DNA of 22,601 nucleotides, from positions 3,567 through 26,167 of the forward strand of contig NMRA01001337.1 in the NCBI GenBank assembly GCA_002633005.1, read 5' to 3'. A model generated the notes under the pieces. The model was not told the DNA's origin and ran no database searches. It saw only the letters and a list, made by a program, of their open reading frames with translations. Source of the stretch: Phoronis australis. Its lineage: Eukaryota; Phoronida; Phoronidae. Both the position numbers and the translations under genes were made by a program. Of the stretch, positions 9,260 to 19,322 are shown piece by piece; the first letter of the stretch is position 1; each line of letters starts with the position of its first letter.

Positions 9260-10402
9260 ATGTGTAATATTGTCTTTACACAGCTCCAACTAATATGTAT
9301 TTTACTGTATCCTATTGATTGTCTTTCTGTTTCACACTGTGCATCACAGGCCCTTGAGTTTATCTGCTCCTCGATTACCACTGACACAACTCACTGTAAT
9401 AAAACGTGTGGCTATGAGTCATTGGGAAATTCGTCAGCCTGTGCTATACACGATCAATGCTTTTACTAAGTAATAATCATGATGGTCACTGGTCAGTCTT
9501 ACATGTCACATTAGGCGCAGGACTGCTTGTATAATATAGAATTATAACACAAACATTAGTGTGTCGTTCTCTACCTCTATAATTGACCTAGAGGTAACAT
9601 TTTAATTCCACAATTTACACCAATATTTGTTTACCACATAGGTGCATTTGCTCCCAATCGTCAGTACATTAGTTTTCTAAATAAACTAGACAGAACTCCA
9701 TTAGACCCTACCACATTTGGACGAACTTCTCGTCGTTAAATCAAACCTTTGTATCGATTAAATAGCATTTTAGTCCAATACTAGAATCCAATGTGAAGTT
9801 ACTTTGCCTTGCCGCTATTATGTTTTTTGTGAAATTAATGGACACTGGAGGCAACTTAGAGCGAGGTGCAACACCATGGCCTGGTGAGATTTACCGAGAA
9901 TTGTTTTTGTGGAAAAGAAGTGGAAATTTAGTCACTGTTTTGTGCGTGAAAGTTGTCGAGTTCCGATGTTTTCCTTTTTTGAAAACTTCTGAGGATGGTT
10001 ACTCGATGGAAAGAGTGTTTTTATGCACCTGGCCTCAGTTGTACGAGCAACATTTGAGTAGAACTTAGGAATTTGGCTGTGAAGGATTCTAGATGCCTTG
10101 CATTTTCTCAATTCGATATGTTTTATAGTACGATAAGTCTACTATTTCATTTCAAACAAATAAACTAAACCATATACACTTTTTTAACTTGATCCCAACT
10201 GCAAGGAAGTTTCGGCTTAGCATGTTTTTACTGTAGATTCAATCTGCAGAGTCATTTTGAGCGCTGGAAGCGATGCAGCAGTAAAAGGTCGAACTGCTCT
10301 TTTATTACGCATTCGATGTAAAGTTGTAACTGCCCTATGTGCAAATTTTGGCCAGCTAGTAGGACTTTATTGGCGTTTCAAAGTAGCGTGAACGTGAACT
10401 AA
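9260..10402. other. No gene supported
   Basis: Two plus-strand open frames (about 69 and 91 codons, at 9260 and 9793) and one 49-codon minus-strand frame (about 10225-10370) exist. None has a recognisable domain, and the 91-codon one lacks an ATG. I treat the stretch as intergenic. Confidence 0.4.
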
Positions 10403-11142
10403 AACTCTTTATTAGGCACGTCCCGAAGACTTGGAAACCAAATCCTGTCATTAAGTATGGATAGAAGACCAACTGAGAAGGTGATTGCCTTTAAATATCT
10501 TGGACTGATATATGATCAAAATCTTAAATTCTCTCACTACGTTGATTATATCTCGAAAAAGGTGTCTAAGAAAATTGGCGTATTGAAACGCATCAGTAAA
10601 TTTGTGAACAGAGTAACTCTGAAAACACTTTTTAATGCTCATTCAACCTCACCTAGATTATTGCCTCCCGGTGTGGGGCGTTGCATCAGACAAGGATATG
10701 AAAACTATCCAGGTTATCTAAAATAGGGCTGCCCGGTTTATTCTGGGAGCTGGTGTTAGAGATATTTATATTGAAAACCTTCATAAAGAGAAATAATGAA
10801 AATACACACAAGATATCAATTCCTTTCAGCTGGTTGTATGTACAAATGTTTCAAACGACTTGTCCCAACATACTTAAGTGCTAAGTTTAAGATGACTACT
10901 AATCGCTACAATACTAGGTCCTCATTATCACCAAATTTCAATCTTCTTAAACCCAGAAACGAAACTGGGAAAAATCATGTTACCACAGCGGGCCCAATTT
11001 ATGGAACACTCTCCCTGCAGATGCCAAATCTGCATCATCCTTTATAACCTGTAAAAGAATTGTAAATAACATATTTAACTTCACGAAGATGTGTTTTGTT
11101 GAGCAATTTAACATCCAGTATCCCCATATCAGACTATTTTTT
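10403..11142 (+). mobile_element. Non-LTR retrotransposon (LINE) 3' fragment, dead
   Basis: Translated pieces in shifting frames match the end of a LINE reverse transcriptase. GTSRRLG and FKYLGLIYDQNLKFSHYVDY at 10415-10550 form the classic thumb-region motif. Then comes RAARFILGAGVRD at about 10727-10765, and finally the LPADAKSASSF type of C-terminal phrase near 11010-11045. Together these fit the jockey/CR1/L2 group. The frame shifts at least three times and has internal stops, for example TAG at 10724 and TAA at 10795, so no protein can be made. The catalytic FADD palm motif and the endonuclease are missing, so this is a 5'-truncated copy, as expected for target-primed insertion. The 3' end runs directly into a microsatellite. 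Confidence 0.85.
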
Positions 11143-11345
11143 CATGTGTACATATGTGTATGTGTGTGTGTGTGTCCATGTAGTTGTGTATTCATGTGCA
11201 TGTTTGTATTTATGTACGTATGTATGTATGTATGTATGTATGTATGTACGCATGTATGTATGTATGTATGTATGTGTGTATGTATGTATGTATGTATGTG
11301 TGTATGTGTGTATGTATGTGAGTGTGTATTTATATACGTATGTGG
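11143..11345. repeat. TGTA/TATG microsatellite
   Basis: About 200 bases of imperfect TGTA/GTAT repeats mixed with TG runs. It is open in several frames on both strands only because the unit has no stop. It directly follows the LINE fragment and probably grew from that element's repetitive 3' tail. Confidence 0.95.
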
Positions 11346-13435
11346 TGGTCATTCTCCAAAGTTGTCGTGTAACTCACCTTAAAGCGTACATCACGCTCCG
11401 TGTTTACAAGACTTTGTAAGCAGTTTTCAAACTTTCCTCCAAACTCTTGGGGGTTATTGAGAATTACAGAGCAATATTTTGATTCTGAGGACTGAATGGA
11501 AAGTAATTGTTGATATCTGGGAATTGGCCAAAATCGCGGGTTTGGTATCTTTAGATGTTGTGCGACCGCGCCTCTATTTGGCACGCGCTTCGTAATATCA
11601 CTTTCTTGCAAAAAAGCAAGAATTCGCAAGATTTCGCGAGACATCATTATTGCCACGTACTGCCAGCAAAACACGTAACAATACTAACTGTGCTAGCGAG
11701 ATTCTTGCCCCTGCGACACTCTTCAATGGAATGATAACTGAACGAAGGAAAGTTGTAATGATCCGTCCTCGCGCCGAGGGAGTAACAGTGCAAGTCTCCT
11801 GCATTTAGCTACTCCTGTGACGCAAACGGTAACACTTTATATAAGAACATGTTATAATAAACAATTTACAGGCCAGCAAAACCTTTCATACCATTGCCAG
11901 TAAATATCTCATTATCCAACTAAATGATGTAATAATTTAAATGCACAATACAGTTATAACAACTATAAGAACCTTAACTATCATTAGCATGTACAAAACT
12001 ATAATTTATAACATACATGTATTAACAAAGTTGAACTTGGTGCACCAACTCAGCACGTCAAATTGCAAAAAATCATTACTGAGTTAATGGCCAGAAATAA
12101 AGCGCATACAATTTCTTCAGTTGTTCCACATGACATAATTTTTTCAAAGATTGAATACCTCGAGAAATTTATCAAGAATTCCAGTTACCTTTTTTGGGTA
12201 ACTACGCAAAATGACAAGCGTAGGATGTAGTCCGACATGGTGCGGGTTTAAAAGATTAAAAGTAACGACCTTCTGAAATTAAACCGAACAGCACGGAGGA
12301 ATAAAGCTTTAACTAACTTCTGCAACCAGTACCAGTAATACCGGCTGTCTGGCAGAGATGTTGCATGTGCGTTATGCAAAATTACAATTGATTGTCTGAC
12401 TGCTTCAAGGAATTGGCTATTATCCTAAGATACCAACTATCAGTTCGTAACAACGGGAAATTGCGATCTCGTTATTTGGATGGCAAACAAGAAATAAAAT
12501 AGAAAATAACATGTCGGGAAATATCATACTAGAAATACGAGTCAGAGAGGTTATGGATTAAAACGGAAAATCCAATGTTTGGCAAATTCTTGTAGCAGAT
12601 CTGTTTAATAGCATTTTGACAAAACAAATAAAGGGTCTTTGGCACTACAAATGTAGAAATTGTGCATAAAATGAACACGGTGACTTGAAAATAACAAAGA
12701 TGGTGACTCATATCTGCATGTAGTACCAGTGAGTTAAAAGTTGAAGTAATTCACGACAAGCCTTAGAACCGCGATATGTATTCCACTCCAAATTGCACGT
12801 AACGACTTCCACGGAAACTCAACAAAGACATGAATATTATGCACACACGATATTTACAAAATCACGTTCAAGTGACTTTAGAACATGGAAAATCTCGTAA
12901 CAAAATTCACTATGACGTAAATTCGTTTCAGGCGTCTCTTTCTCTTCAACATACATCTCATCGATTGGCACCACCCAACCTGCAAACGCATTGCTAAGGT
13001 CACAGACGATGACAAAAATAGCATTTTTAAAAATGCAAAATAACAAAATTGCTCACATCACTTCTCCGTTACCGGAGCTGGAATTCAACCTGTGTCGCAA
13101 AATCACGTCAAAAGATCTCATTTGTAAGCAATCCTAGACGTGCTTGTTATGACCAACGCAAAATGAGTGACAGATGGGTCACCCACATGATTGCATTGGT
13201 CTAACTGTGGAAGTGCTCTTGTGCCACATTTGCTTTGTGTTTGTGGAACTGCCCCAATAGTACTACGGTGGGCGTGGCCAGGCAGAGAGTTTGCTCGCCC
13301 AGTTGGCGAAGTGGAGAAAAGGTCCGCCTCAGAGAAACAAAAAGTCCCAGATAACGAGACAAAAAGTCCACTAAAAAGGCGCAAACGCACAATGCGCAGT
13401 TCTGGGCGTGGTACCTAGTTTATTTTTATTTGTTT
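11346..13435. other. No firm gene; possible basic peptide near 13300
   Basis: Mostly AT-rich to 13100, with only scattered short frames. At 13191-13418 a plus-strand frame encodes a basic, Lys/Arg-rich C-terminal stretch (SPLKRRKRTMRSSGRGT) in a GC-richer patch. It has no family match and no clear splice sites, so I leave it uncalled. Confidence 0.35.
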
Positions 13436-13505
13436 TAGCCCTTTCGCCTCTTTTGTCGGTAAAACGTCCACGTCGTCGGAAGTTCGAGTCCCCCATATTA
13501 AAGGC
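13436..13505 (+). other. tRNA-like Pol III promoter (possible SINE head)
   Basis: AGTTCGAGTCC at about 13481-13491 matches the tRNA B-box at 10 of 11 positions. About 30 bases upstream, TTGTCGGTAAAAC resembles the A-box and D-loop. The anticodon and T stems do not pair properly, so it is not an intact tRNA. A decayed tRNA or the head of a tRNA-derived SINE is possible. Confidence 0.3.
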
Positions 13506-13542
13506 TGGTTGCGCGCATGGAATACAAGTCTCGCCTACCACT

Positions 13543-13683
13543 TTATTCGTCCAGCGTCGCGACTACCTTGACGTTGCCCTTCCACATCTCTTGCACGGAT
13601 AGCTCATCTCCCACGATTTCATCCTCCGGAACGGGGTTGCCCTGGCCATTCTCAGTACCACTCCGAGGTTCACTCTCTAAACC
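13543..13683 (-). CDS. Candidate 3'-terminal exon, unknown protein
   Basis: On the minus strand a good acceptor (CTGGTCTTACAG) ends at 13684. It is followed by 46 codons in frame and a TAA at 13543-13545. The peptide is acidic, with a Gly/Glu/Asp-rich beginning and a hydrophobic end (KGNVKVVATLDE), and the local base composition is GC-richer than its flanks. Upstream exons would lie to the right but would have to span the tandem-repeat region, and none was identified. An AATAAA overlaps the stop codon (13542-13547) but is too close to act alone. The family is not recognised. Confidence 0.35.
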   Translation of the reverse strand, partial: GLESEPRSGTENGQGNPVPEDEIVGDELSVQEMWKGNVKVVATLDE

Positions 13684-13854
13684 CTGTAAGACCAGCACAT
13701 AATGAGTAGAGGCACTCAGGTATAGAACACATGGCATTGGACATTGCTACGGATACTGTGTTCCGTTTTGATACCACGATGGGAAACAACAGAAAGTGAT
13801 TGTAGTGGCTCTTGTTGGATACGTAACAAGCCACAGCAAACTGAAAGTTCCTGC

Positions 13855-14356
13855 TTAACCCTTCTTATTTAAAAAGGAACCATCTAGGGCCAGTTTCATG
13901 ACGCGGATATTTAGTGATGACGTGTCACGGCAGTAGATGACACAATTTGAACCCGGGAATAATAAATATGTCATTACACTGGGTCCAAGACGTCTTAATG
14001 ACGTCAAAATGATGTCATGCTAAACATTACTATCAGAGTGATAAGTTTGATATGAATCAAAAGCTTTTCTTAGCGGAAGTTGGGTTTATAACAGGTTAAT
14101 GGAAACTGCCTACATTTGGCCTTTACATCAGTAAAAAAATAGCTTGTATTTTCAATGCATATTTTAAATGCGATCTTTACCAAATGAAATAGGATATTTC
14201 CTAGAATTCGTTAATCACACAAATAATTACTAAAAAAATCAAGCCCAGCTGTCTGCAGTCATGTGACCACATATTTTCTAAGCAATCATTAATTTTCTCA
14301 AAAATCACAGCAACTTAAGAAAAGGAGGATTTCACAAAAAAACTTCCAAATTCTAC
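13855..14356. repeat. Tandem repeat unit 1 (about 500 bp)
   Basis: Begins TTAACCCTTCTTATTTAAAA and is repeated head-to-tail as 14357-14854 with a few percent divergence and small indels. It carries a perfect palindrome AAGACGTCTT (13987-13996) and a CRE-type palindrome TGACGTCA (13999-14006). It encodes nothing recognisable. Confidence 0.85.
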
Positions 14357-14854
14357 TTAACCCTTCTAATTTAAAAAGGAACCATTTAGGGCCAGTTTCA
14401 TGACGCGCATATTTAGTGATGACGTGTCATGGCAGTAGCTATGACACAATTTGAACCCGGGAATAATATATGTCATCACACTGGCGGTCCAAGACGTCTT
14501 AATGACGTCAAAATGATGTCATGCTAAAGATTCCTATCGGAGTGATAAGTTTGATATGAATCAAAAGCTTTTCTTAGCGGAAGTTGGGTTTGTAACAGTT
14601 TAATGGAAACTGCCTACATTTGGTCTTTACATCAGTAAAAAAATATTTTGTATTTTCAATGCAAATTTAAATGCAATCTTTAACACATGAAATAGGATAT
14701 TTCCTAGACGGAACTTGTTAATCACACAAAGTAATTACTAAAAAATCATGCCCAGCTGTCAACAGTCATGTGACCACATATTTTCTAAGCCATCATTAAT
14801 GTTCTCAAAAATCAAAGCAACTTCAGAAAAGGAGGATTTCACAAAAAAACTTCC
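14357..14854. repeat. Tandem repeat unit 2 (about 500 bp)
   Basis: Second unit, with its CRE palindrome at 14503-14510. It appears again at about 16028-16525 inside the larger duplication. There it is again preceded by the end of unit 1, so both haplotypes seem to carry the tandem array. Confidence 0.85.
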
Positions 14855-15446
14855 AAATTCTGATTCGTTATCCCGTAGTTACAGAGGCATGTCCGTAATG
14901 TTCTGTTTACGCCTTTTAGCCGGAGAACTAAGCAGTAAAAATATTTTTTTGAAAGTTGCTGAAAGCTGTCATCTAAAAGGCATTCGACAAATATTCCCAG
15001 ACAAGCTATTTGAAGCCCATACAGTTAGAAACTTTACAGAATTGACAAATGTGGGATTTTTTCATTAGGTTAAGTCAGTGGATGCGATTTAAGCGAAAAA
15101 TAACATTTTTTTAACAATATCATCATCGGAATATGTACAGATAACTGAGCATCCTATTTGAGCACATAACGCTAAATCATCGTGAGAGAACGGGTCCTAT
15201 ATTTTTGTATTCGTGCGCGCCGAATGAAAGTAATCTTGAATGTTGCTGCGTTGCTAAATCTCTTATTCTGAGCCGATTTGAAAAATTCAAAGTTGTGCCA
15301 ACATTTTTTTCTCTCCTCTTTTCAAATATTACACTCAAAACTACGTAAAACGCTCTTCTTAAAAAGTTCGATCATCTAGGCTAGATTGTAACAAAGACGC
15401 TACGGTCTCTGATTGTAATCAGCTGATCGTATCCGCATGAGCGAAG

Positions 15447-15552
15447 CCAATGGGGCTATTCGGTGAATGCTCCTCGCAGTGTCGCTGCTGTACTAGTGGT
15501 GATTGACTTGCGCATGCGTGGCTGTCTGCATGTAAACAACTTGTAAAAGATG
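15447..15552 (+). promoter_or_regulatory. Promoter-like segment, copy 1 (CCAAT, NRF-1, ATG)
   Basis: A CCAAT box at 15447-15451 is followed by TGCGCATGCG (15509-15518), a perfect core NRF-1 palindrome. An ATG with a strong context (AAAAGATGGAG) lies at 15550 and opens a 33-codon frame to 15651. The local rise in CpG fits a housekeeping-type promoter reading rightwards. It lies in the copy left of the N, so it is probably an allelic duplicate of 17081-17186. Confidence 0.4.
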
Positions 15553-15752
15553 GAGTTGTTATCAAAAGACGTCGTCGCGCTAAGCCTTATTACTGCTGAT
15601 TTCCCTGGTGCAAGTCTTCGACAGGTTGCCACGAATTCCCAAAAGACCTAAGGTTACTATATTCGTGGACAATTACGGTCAAAAGGGTCAACTAATTGAC
15701 AAAAAGTGTGTGGATGCTTAAGCCCCGTGTGTGCTCTATGCCAGCAGTTCCA

Positions 15753-15753
15753 N
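15753..15753. other. Assembly gap (single N)
   Basis: A single N exactly between the two 1.65-kb copies. Confidence 0.95.
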
Positions 15754-17386
15754 GTTTATAACAGGTTAATGGAAACTGCCTACATTTGGCCTTTACATCA
15801 GTAAAAAAATAGCTTGTATTTTCAATGCAAATTTTAAATGCGATCTTTACCAAATGAAATAGGATATTTCCTAGAATTCGTTAATCACACAAATAATTAC
15901 TAAAAAAATCAAGCCCAGCTGTCTGCAGTCATGTGACCACACATTTTCTAAGCAATCATTAATTTTCTCAAAAATCACAGCAACTTAAGAAAAGGAGGAT
16001 TTCACAAAAAAACTTCCAAATTCTACTTAACCCTTCTAATTTAAAAAGGAACCATCTAGGGCCAGTTTCATGACGCGGATATTTAGTGATGACGTGTCAT
16101 GGCAGTAGCTATGACACAATTTGAACCCGCGAATAATATATGTCATCACACTGGGTCCAAGACGTCTTAATGACGTCAAAATTATGTCATGCTAAAGATT
16201 CCTATCTGAGTGATAAGTTTGATATGAATCAAAAGCTTTTCTTAGCGGAAGTTGGGTTTATAACAGTTTAAAGGAAACTGCCTACATTTGGTCTTTACAT
16301 CAGTAAAAAAATATTTTGTATTTTCAATGCAAATTTAAATGCAATCTTTACCACATGAAATAGGATATTTCCTAGAACTCGTTAATCACACAAAGTAATT
16401 ACTAAAAAAATCATGCCCAGCTGTCAACAGTCATGTGACCACATATTTTCTAAGCCATCATTAATGTTCCCAAAAATCAAAGCAACTTCAGAAAAGGAGG
16501 ATTTCACAAAAAAACTTCCAAATTCTGATTCGTTATCCCGTAGTTACAGAGGCATGTCCGTAATATTCTGTTTACGCCTTTTAGCCGGAGAACTAAGCAG
16601 TAAAAATATTTTTTTTGAAAGTTGCTGAAAGCTGTCATCTAAAAGGCAGTCGACAAAAATTCCCAGACAAGCTATTTGAAGCCCATACAGTTAGAAACTT
16701 TACAGAATTGACAAATGTGGGATTTTTTTCATTAGGTTAAGTTGATGCGATTTAAGCGAAAAATAACTAGAGATAACTGAGCATCACATTTGAGCACACA
16801 ACGCTGAATCGTCGTGAGAGAACGGGTCCTATATTTTTGTATTCGTGCGCGCCGAATGAAAGTAATCTTGAATGTTGCTGCGATACTAAATCCGTCTTAT
16901 TCTGAGCCGATTTGAAAAATTCAAAGTTGTGCCAACATTTTTTTCTCTCCTCTTTTCAAATATTACACTCAAAACTACGTAAAACGCTCTTCATAAAAAG
17001 TTCGATCATCTAGGCTAGATTGTAACAAAGACGCTACGGTCTCTGATTGTAATCAGCTGATCGTATCCGCATGAGCGAAGCCAATGGGGCTATTCGGAGA
17101 ATTCTCCTCGCGGTGTCGCTGCTGTACTAGTGGTGATTGAATTGCGCATGCGTGGCTGTCTGCATGTAAACAACTTGTAAAAGATGGAGTTGTTATCAAA
17201 AGACGTCGTCGCGCTAAGCCTTATTACTGCTGATTTCCCAGGTGCAAGTCTTCGACAGGTTGCCACGAATTCCCAAAAGACCTAAGGTTACTATATTCGT
17301 GGACAATTGCGGTCAAAAGGGTCAACTAATTGACAAAAAGTGTGTGGATGCTTAAGCCCCGTGTGTGCTCTATGCCAGCAGTTCCA
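15754..17386. repeat. Large direct duplication, copy 2 (1,633 bp)
   Basis: Second copy of 14084-15752. It begins in the middle of tandem unit 1, contains a unit-2 equivalent (about 16028-16525, CRE palindrome at 16171-16178) and the promoter-like segment, then runs on into unique sequence at 17387. Confidence 0.9.
17081..17186 (+). promoter_or_regulatory. Promoter-like segment, copy 2 (CCAAT, NRF-1, ATG)
   Basis: CCAAT at 17081-17085, NRF-1 palindrome at 17143-17152, and a strong-context ATG at 17184. Unlike copy 1, this copy continues to a consensus splice donor (TTG then GTAAGT, intron starting at 17412). The likely picture is a first exon from about 17150 to 17411. Confidence 0.45.
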
Positions 17387-17411
17387 TTCGGAGACTACAC
17401 AACATTACTTG
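17184..17411 (+). CDS. Possible first exon of an unidentified gene
   Basis: From the ATG at 17184 a 33-codon frame (starting MELLSKDVVALSL) ends in TAA at 17283-17285, which would make it an upstream ORF. A different frame has ATGs at 17348 and 17372 and is open into the donor, reading MPAVPFGDYTTLLG before GTAAGT at 17412. Which start is used is unclear: the first AUG has the better context, while only the later ones stay open across the splice. Downstream exons were not identified with confidence. Joining to the acceptor at 21938 would put that exon in a frame that stops after about 18 codons, so that link is doubtful. Confidence 0.25.
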
Positions 17412-17412
17412 G

Positions 17413-18439
17413 TAAGTTTTTAGCAATCAAGTTTCTATCAACATCGTTTGGTGATGTTATCCCCACCAGTTACCCCACTGAATAACAGGTTTATTGAGTG
17501 GAACTAGTGTTTCTTTTAGGAAACTCACCCGATGCCAGGTAGGCTAGCAGCACATGTATTCATATTGTCCTACTAGGTGGGAGTGCTCAGTGCTCCAAAA
17601 TAAGAGGTGTATGGTACGTGATGCACAGAAGTCAAGGGTGACTTTTTCACAGCAGTTTCTCTTCAAAACTATGCTGTTTCCAATAAAATTCTCTAGATGT
17701 GTGAGTTTCCTGATTTTATCGTGGACTCCACCCCCAGGACTACCAGATCAGTTATCGAATCAACATGAATAAGCCTTAATTAAGTAAATGTCGTAACATT
17801 GTATTGGAAGAAAAATTGACACCTAGAATGAATTTTACTTGTTGAGATCACATTTTAAGTGTCATGAAAAATACACATTGTTAAATCACTTTTAGCCTGT
17901 TTCACATATTTTAATTCAGATATTAAATAAGACTTGGGTACAAAGGTTGTTATTTTCTACACATAAACATGAAAATGAAACGTCAAGTATGTTCTGCCTT
18001 ACAAAAGTAGTTTTGTCTTGTCCTTTCCTTTACAATTTGGTAATATTTCTCCAACTAGTCTGTTACAGGTGAGCGAAAACAACTGAAACCAACCGCCCGA
18101 CAATTTATTTTACCTTTAGACAAAGTGAAAAGCAATCCTTCAGCAATAACCTGAGAAAATTGAACATAATTCAGAAATTAGCACTTGATATGCCTGAGTA
18201 TGGACTCCCTCGCAATGTTGTTTCTTTCTGTGCTTTTTCAGTTTGCCATTTGTTTTTAAATACATTGATAATTGTTTATTCTCGAATCTTGTGCATAGCA
18301 GATTCTTATCTAGCTAGCTACAATTGAAAACATACAATTGAAGACAATTGATGCAATCACTGAATGTCATTTCCCCATAATGTGTACCAAATTGAAAATT
18401 TTTTACCAATAGTATAAAGCCTTTCTTCTGAAAGGAAAA
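17413..18439. other. No gene seen; possible intron
   Basis: AT-rich sequence after the donor at 17412. Open frames of about 70 codons occur on both strands near 17550-17770 but have no domain or splice support. Confidence 0.4.
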
Positions 18440-18838
18440 TTTAATGTCACTCAGCTTTTGGCTTTCATTTCACTGGGATCTAGTTTCAATGGCCTATAGA
18501 AGCGCTTGTAAAAAAGGTCCAATTTCGACACGTGGCTTACTTTCATGTAACCTCATTCAGCCTCAATAACATCCACAATTAGACCCTTGAAGGTAAACAC
18601 AGCAGCATATCACTTGAACTATTTTGAACCCAAAATCAGACCAGAGTGTCACTAGGTCTTCTTTAGCTTCAGTCCCTCATGTTTCTTCCAGGAAAGGAAA
18701 TAAGCTATTGTCCACACGTGACTCATTGCCTATGACAGGGCATCCTCACCAACAAGGCTTGCTTGTGTAGCAGTCAGATATAGTTCGTCTGAATACACAG
18801 ACAGTCCACTGGCACATTGTCTTATGGTAACTTAGTAC
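18440..18838. repeat. Direct duplication, copy 1 (399 bp)
   Basis: Matches 18840-19251 except for a few SNPs, a one-base A-run change and a 12-base segment (CTCTGAACTAGA-like) found only in copy 2. It ends at the N at 18839. It contains only the 3' part of the minus-strand exon found complete at 19163-19322. Confidence 0.9.
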
Positions 18839-18839
18839 N
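18839..18839. other. Assembly gap (single N)
   Basis: A single N exactly between the 399- and 412-bp copies. Confidence 0.95.
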
Positions 18840-19251
18840 TTTAATGTCACTCAGCTTTTGGCTTTCATTTCACTGGGATCTAGTTTCAATGGCCTATAGA
18901 AGCGCTTGTAAAAAAAGGTCCAATTTCGACACGTGGCTTTCTTTCATGTAACCTCATTCAGCCTCAATAACATCCACAATTAGACCCTTGAAGGTAAACA
19001 CAGCAGCATATCACTTGAATCGTTTTGAGCCCAAAATCAGACTCTGAACTAGACCAGAGTGTCACTAGGTCTTCTTTAGCTTTAGTCCCTCATGTTTCTT
19101 CCAGGAAAGGAAATAAGCTATTGTCCACACGTGACTTATTGCCTATGAAAGGGCATCCTCACCAACAAGGCTTGCTTGTGTAGCAGTCAGATATAGTTCG
19201 TCTGAATACACAGACAGTCCACTGGCACATTGTCTTATGGTAACTTTGTAC
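18840..19251. repeat. Direct duplication, copy 2 (412 bp)
   Basis: Second copy of 18440-18838, continuing into unique sequence that completes the minus-strand exon. Confidence 0.9.
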
Positions 19252-19322
19252 TGCGATTCACATTTCTCCAGGGCCACTGACTTGTACATTGTGCCATGCA
19301 GCACTGCTGGTGTGTGGAAGTG
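19163..19322 (-). CDS. Minus-strand exon, unknown Cys-containing protein
   Basis: On the minus strand a strong acceptor (TTTCTCTTCCCACAG) ends at 19323. The next 160 bases are open in only one of three frames and read HFHTPAVLHGTMYKSVALEK and onward, with two Cys and an alternating hydrophobic pattern (SGLSVYSDELYLTA) typical of beta strands. A consensus donor (GTTG then GTGAGG) ends the exon at 19163. If it is not used, the frame runs six codons further to TAG. The partial duplicate to the left keeps the same frame and donor, with differences outside the motif. The protein family is not recognised. Upstream exons should lie to the right, beyond or interrupted by the gypsy insertion. Confidence 0.5.

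Larger units (their letters stand above)
14084..15752. repeat. Large direct duplication, copy 1 (1,669 bp)
   Basis: Nearly identical to 15754-17386, with scattered SNPs and indels. The largest difference is about 35-40 bases near 15105-15145, absent from copy 2. It ends at an N exactly where copy 2 continues into unique sequence. Confidence 0.9.

Noticed and set aside
9793-10068. A secreted protein with a signal-peptide-like start
   Set aside because: The apparent start is GTG, not ATG. There is no upstream splice acceptor in frame and no domain.
11089-11419. Open frames on both strands rich in Tyr-Val-Cys-Met or Thr-His-Ile-Tyr repeats
   Set aside because: They are translations of the TGTA microsatellite, which contains no stop in several frames.
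11330-11804. Two overlapping minus-strand frames of 114 and 68 codons
   Set aside because: One begins in the microsatellite. Neither shows a motif, splice site or coherent composition.
13436-13505. An intact tRNA gene
   Set aside because: The B-box is good, but the T and anticodon stems do not pair and the acceptor stem needs a bulge.
14084-17386. A true segmental duplication that doubles a gene promoter
   Set aside because: The junction is an N and the same pattern occurs at all other Ns in the window, so unmerged haplotypes are more likely.
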